This document shows positions 13,029 to 14,060 of a stretch of 14,060 nucleotides of DNA, piece after piece. Origin of the DNA: UBA668 sp052034175 (GTDB lineage: Bacteria > Actinomycetota > Acidimicrobiia > Acidimicrobiales > Ilumatobacteraceae); contig JBPOIX010000189.1 in the NCBI GenBank assembly GCA_052034175.1, positions 1-14,060 of the forward strand, in the 5' to 3' direction. The position numbers and the translations under genes were made by a program. Below the pieces are notes generated by a model. The model saw only the letters and a program-made list of their open reading frames with translations, did not search any database and was not told where the DNA came from. Every line of letters begins with the position of its first letter. Within the stretch, counting starts at the first letter, position 1.

Positions 13029-14060
13029 GGCAGGCCCATCCACTCGGCCATCGGCCGGCCGGTGGCGGTGGCGGCATGTGCGCACACCTCGGCCGAGCAG
13101 TAGAAGCCTTGGCAGCGGCCGGCCAGGGCGCGGGTGCGGCGGCGCACACCGTCCAGGTTCACCGCGGGAACCAGGCCGGTGACTGCGGCGTCGAGCTCTG
13201 CGGCGGTGACCCGCTCGCAGTGGCACACCACGTCCCCGCCGCGCTGGTACGGCCGGTCGCCGTTCTCGCCGAGCGGGGTGAGCCGGATTGCCACGTGCTT
13301 GTCCAGCGGCTGCGGGGTGCCCTCCAGGCCGATGGAGCGCAGCAGGGCCAGGGCTTCCTCGGCCAGGGCCATCGACGCGGTGAGGCCGGTGGAGCGGATG
13401 CCCCCGAGGCACACGTAGCGCGCGTCGGCGTGGGCGGAGAGCTGGTAGTCGCTGTGCTCGGTGGCGGCACGCAGGCCGGCGTACACCGCGGTGACCTCTT
13501 CGTGCAACAGCGCGGGAAGGATGCGGTGGCCCTTCTCCAGCAGGCCGTCCAGCCCGGCGCGGGTGCTGCCGGTGGCGCCCTTGTCGTCGAGGTCGTCGGC
13601 CGTGGGGCCGAGCATGATGTTGCCGAACACGGTGGGCGCTACCAGCACGCCCTTCGTGTGCGACGTGGGCACGGGCAGGATCGTCCGCCCGAGGAGCGGC
13701 CTGGCCAGCTTGTCGAACACGATCAGCTCGCCGCGGCGGGGGCGGACGGTGAACCCGTCGAACCCGAAAGCGCGGTGCAGGGTGTCGCCGTGCAGGCCGG
13801 CCGCGTTGACCACGAAGCGGGCGGCGAGGCGGCGGCCGTCGGCGCCGACCAGCACGGTGGCCTCGCCCATCCCGCCCGGCTCCAGTTTGGTCACGTGGAG
13901 ATTCGTCAACAGGGTGCAGCCGTTGGCGACGGCCTCGGTGGCGAACGCCAGCGGAGTGCTCCACGGGTCGATCAGGTGCTCGCCGGGCACCATCATCCCG
14001 CCCGTCACACCCGGCCCGAGGTGCGGTTCCAACGCCCGCACGGCGGCCGCGTCCAGCAAC
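13025..14060 (-). CDS. GlpA-like FAD-dependent dehydrogenase with C-terminal BFD [2Fe-2S] domain (partial)
   Basis: The gene runs off the right edge. About 344 C-terminal residues are visible and the N-terminal FAD-binding Rossmann motif lies outside the window, so the true start is not visible. The visible part resembles the glycerol-3-phosphate dehydrogenase / DAO fold: VNAAGLHGD, RPRRGELIVFDK, FGNIMLGPTADD, a YAGLRAAT stretch and GGIRSTGLTAS near the end of the FAD domain. The last 70 residues form a BFD-like domain with ligands Cys279-x-Cys281 in VVCHCE and Cys316-x4-Cys321 in GRCQGFYC (fragment numbering). This layout matches anaerobic GlpA and related oxidoreductases that pass electrons through an Fe-S cluster. 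It is coupled to the downstream oxidoreductase by an ATGA overlap. The exact substrate is undetermined. Confidence 0.82.
   Translation of the reverse strand, partial: LLDAAAVRALEPHLGPGVTGGMMVPGEHLIDPWSTPLAFATEAVANGCTLLTNLHVTKLEPGGMGEATVLVGADGRRLAARFVVNAAGLHGDTLHRAFGFDGFTVRPRRGELIVFDKLARPLLGRTILPVPTSHTKGVLVAPTVFGNIMLGPTADDLDDKGATGSTRAGLDGLLEKGHRILPALLHEEVTAVYAGLRAATEHSDYQLSAHADARYVCLGGIRSTGLTASMALAEEALALLRSIGLEGTPQPLDKHVAIRLTPLGENGDRPYQRGGDVVCHCERVTAAELDAAVTGLVPAVNLDGVRRRTRALAGRCQGFYCSAEVCAHAATATGRPMAEWMGLP

Noticed and set aside
13029..13964. N-terminal extension of the oxidoreductase frame beyond 13028
   Set aside because: The added residues are an out-of-frame reading of the GlpA-like gene. 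ATG at 13028 directly precedes the Rossmann motif and overlaps the upstream stop as ATGA.
1..14060. CRISPR array, insertion sequence, phage or defence island
   Set aside because: I saw no regularly spaced repeats, transposase, integrase, restriction or toxin-antitoxin motifs. Only short tandem repeats at 2746-2775 and 11616-11653 were found.

Overview
This is a GC-rich, gene-dense stretch of a bacterial chromosome, most likely from an actinobacterium and plausibly from the Acidimicrobiia (Ilumatobacter-like). Three things support this: the exported protein built from 'R-[LA]-[LA]-DTR ... V-D-[LV]-x-GW' repeats, a type I associate with that group; the murI–rph–rdgB gene order, known from actinobacteria such as Mycobacterium; and several genes that start with GTG or ATG a few bases after a TANNCT hexamer, as in actinobacterial leaderless transcription. 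The taxonomic call is an inference, because no rRNA gene is present.

Layout. At 30-1811 (+) lies an exported protein with three surface repeats and a C-terminal sortase-like domain. A two-gene leftward unit (3867-1851) encodes a membrane acyltransferase and an EamA/DMT-type transporter. Diverging from it by only 16 bp is a rightward unit (3884-6829): a CPBP membrane protease, glutamate racemase (murI), RNase PH (rph) and an XTP/dITP pyrophosphatase (rdgB-like). A strong palindrome at 6831-6858 separates this unit from a leftward pair (8812-6846), a D-threonine-aldolase-like PLP enzyme and a membrane-anchored endonuclease/exonuclease/phosphatase-family protein.

Next comes a rightward iron operon, feoA–feoB–nfu (8876-11598). 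Its genes overlap by exactly 14 nt at both junctions, and it links Fe(II) uptake to Fe-S cluster handling. After it, on the minus strand, is tRNA-Leu(UAG) (11720-11641), whose 3' end is repeated twice more in tandem just beyond the gene. The window closes with a leftward pair of flavoproteins: an NAD(P)/FAD oxidoreductase and a GlpA-like dehydrogenase with a C-terminal BFD [2Fe-2S] domain. The GlpA-like gene is cut by the right edge.

Most of the window is ordinary housekeeping. The items most worth following up are the sortase domain fused to the surface-repeat protein, the recurring leaderless-type promoter hexamer (once beginning on the stop codon of the preceding gene), the FeoB with a changed G4 motif and first gate motif, and the tandem repeat of the tRNA 3' end. 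I found no CRISPR array, insertion sequence, phage gene or defence system. No gene-free stretch exceeds about 150 bases.
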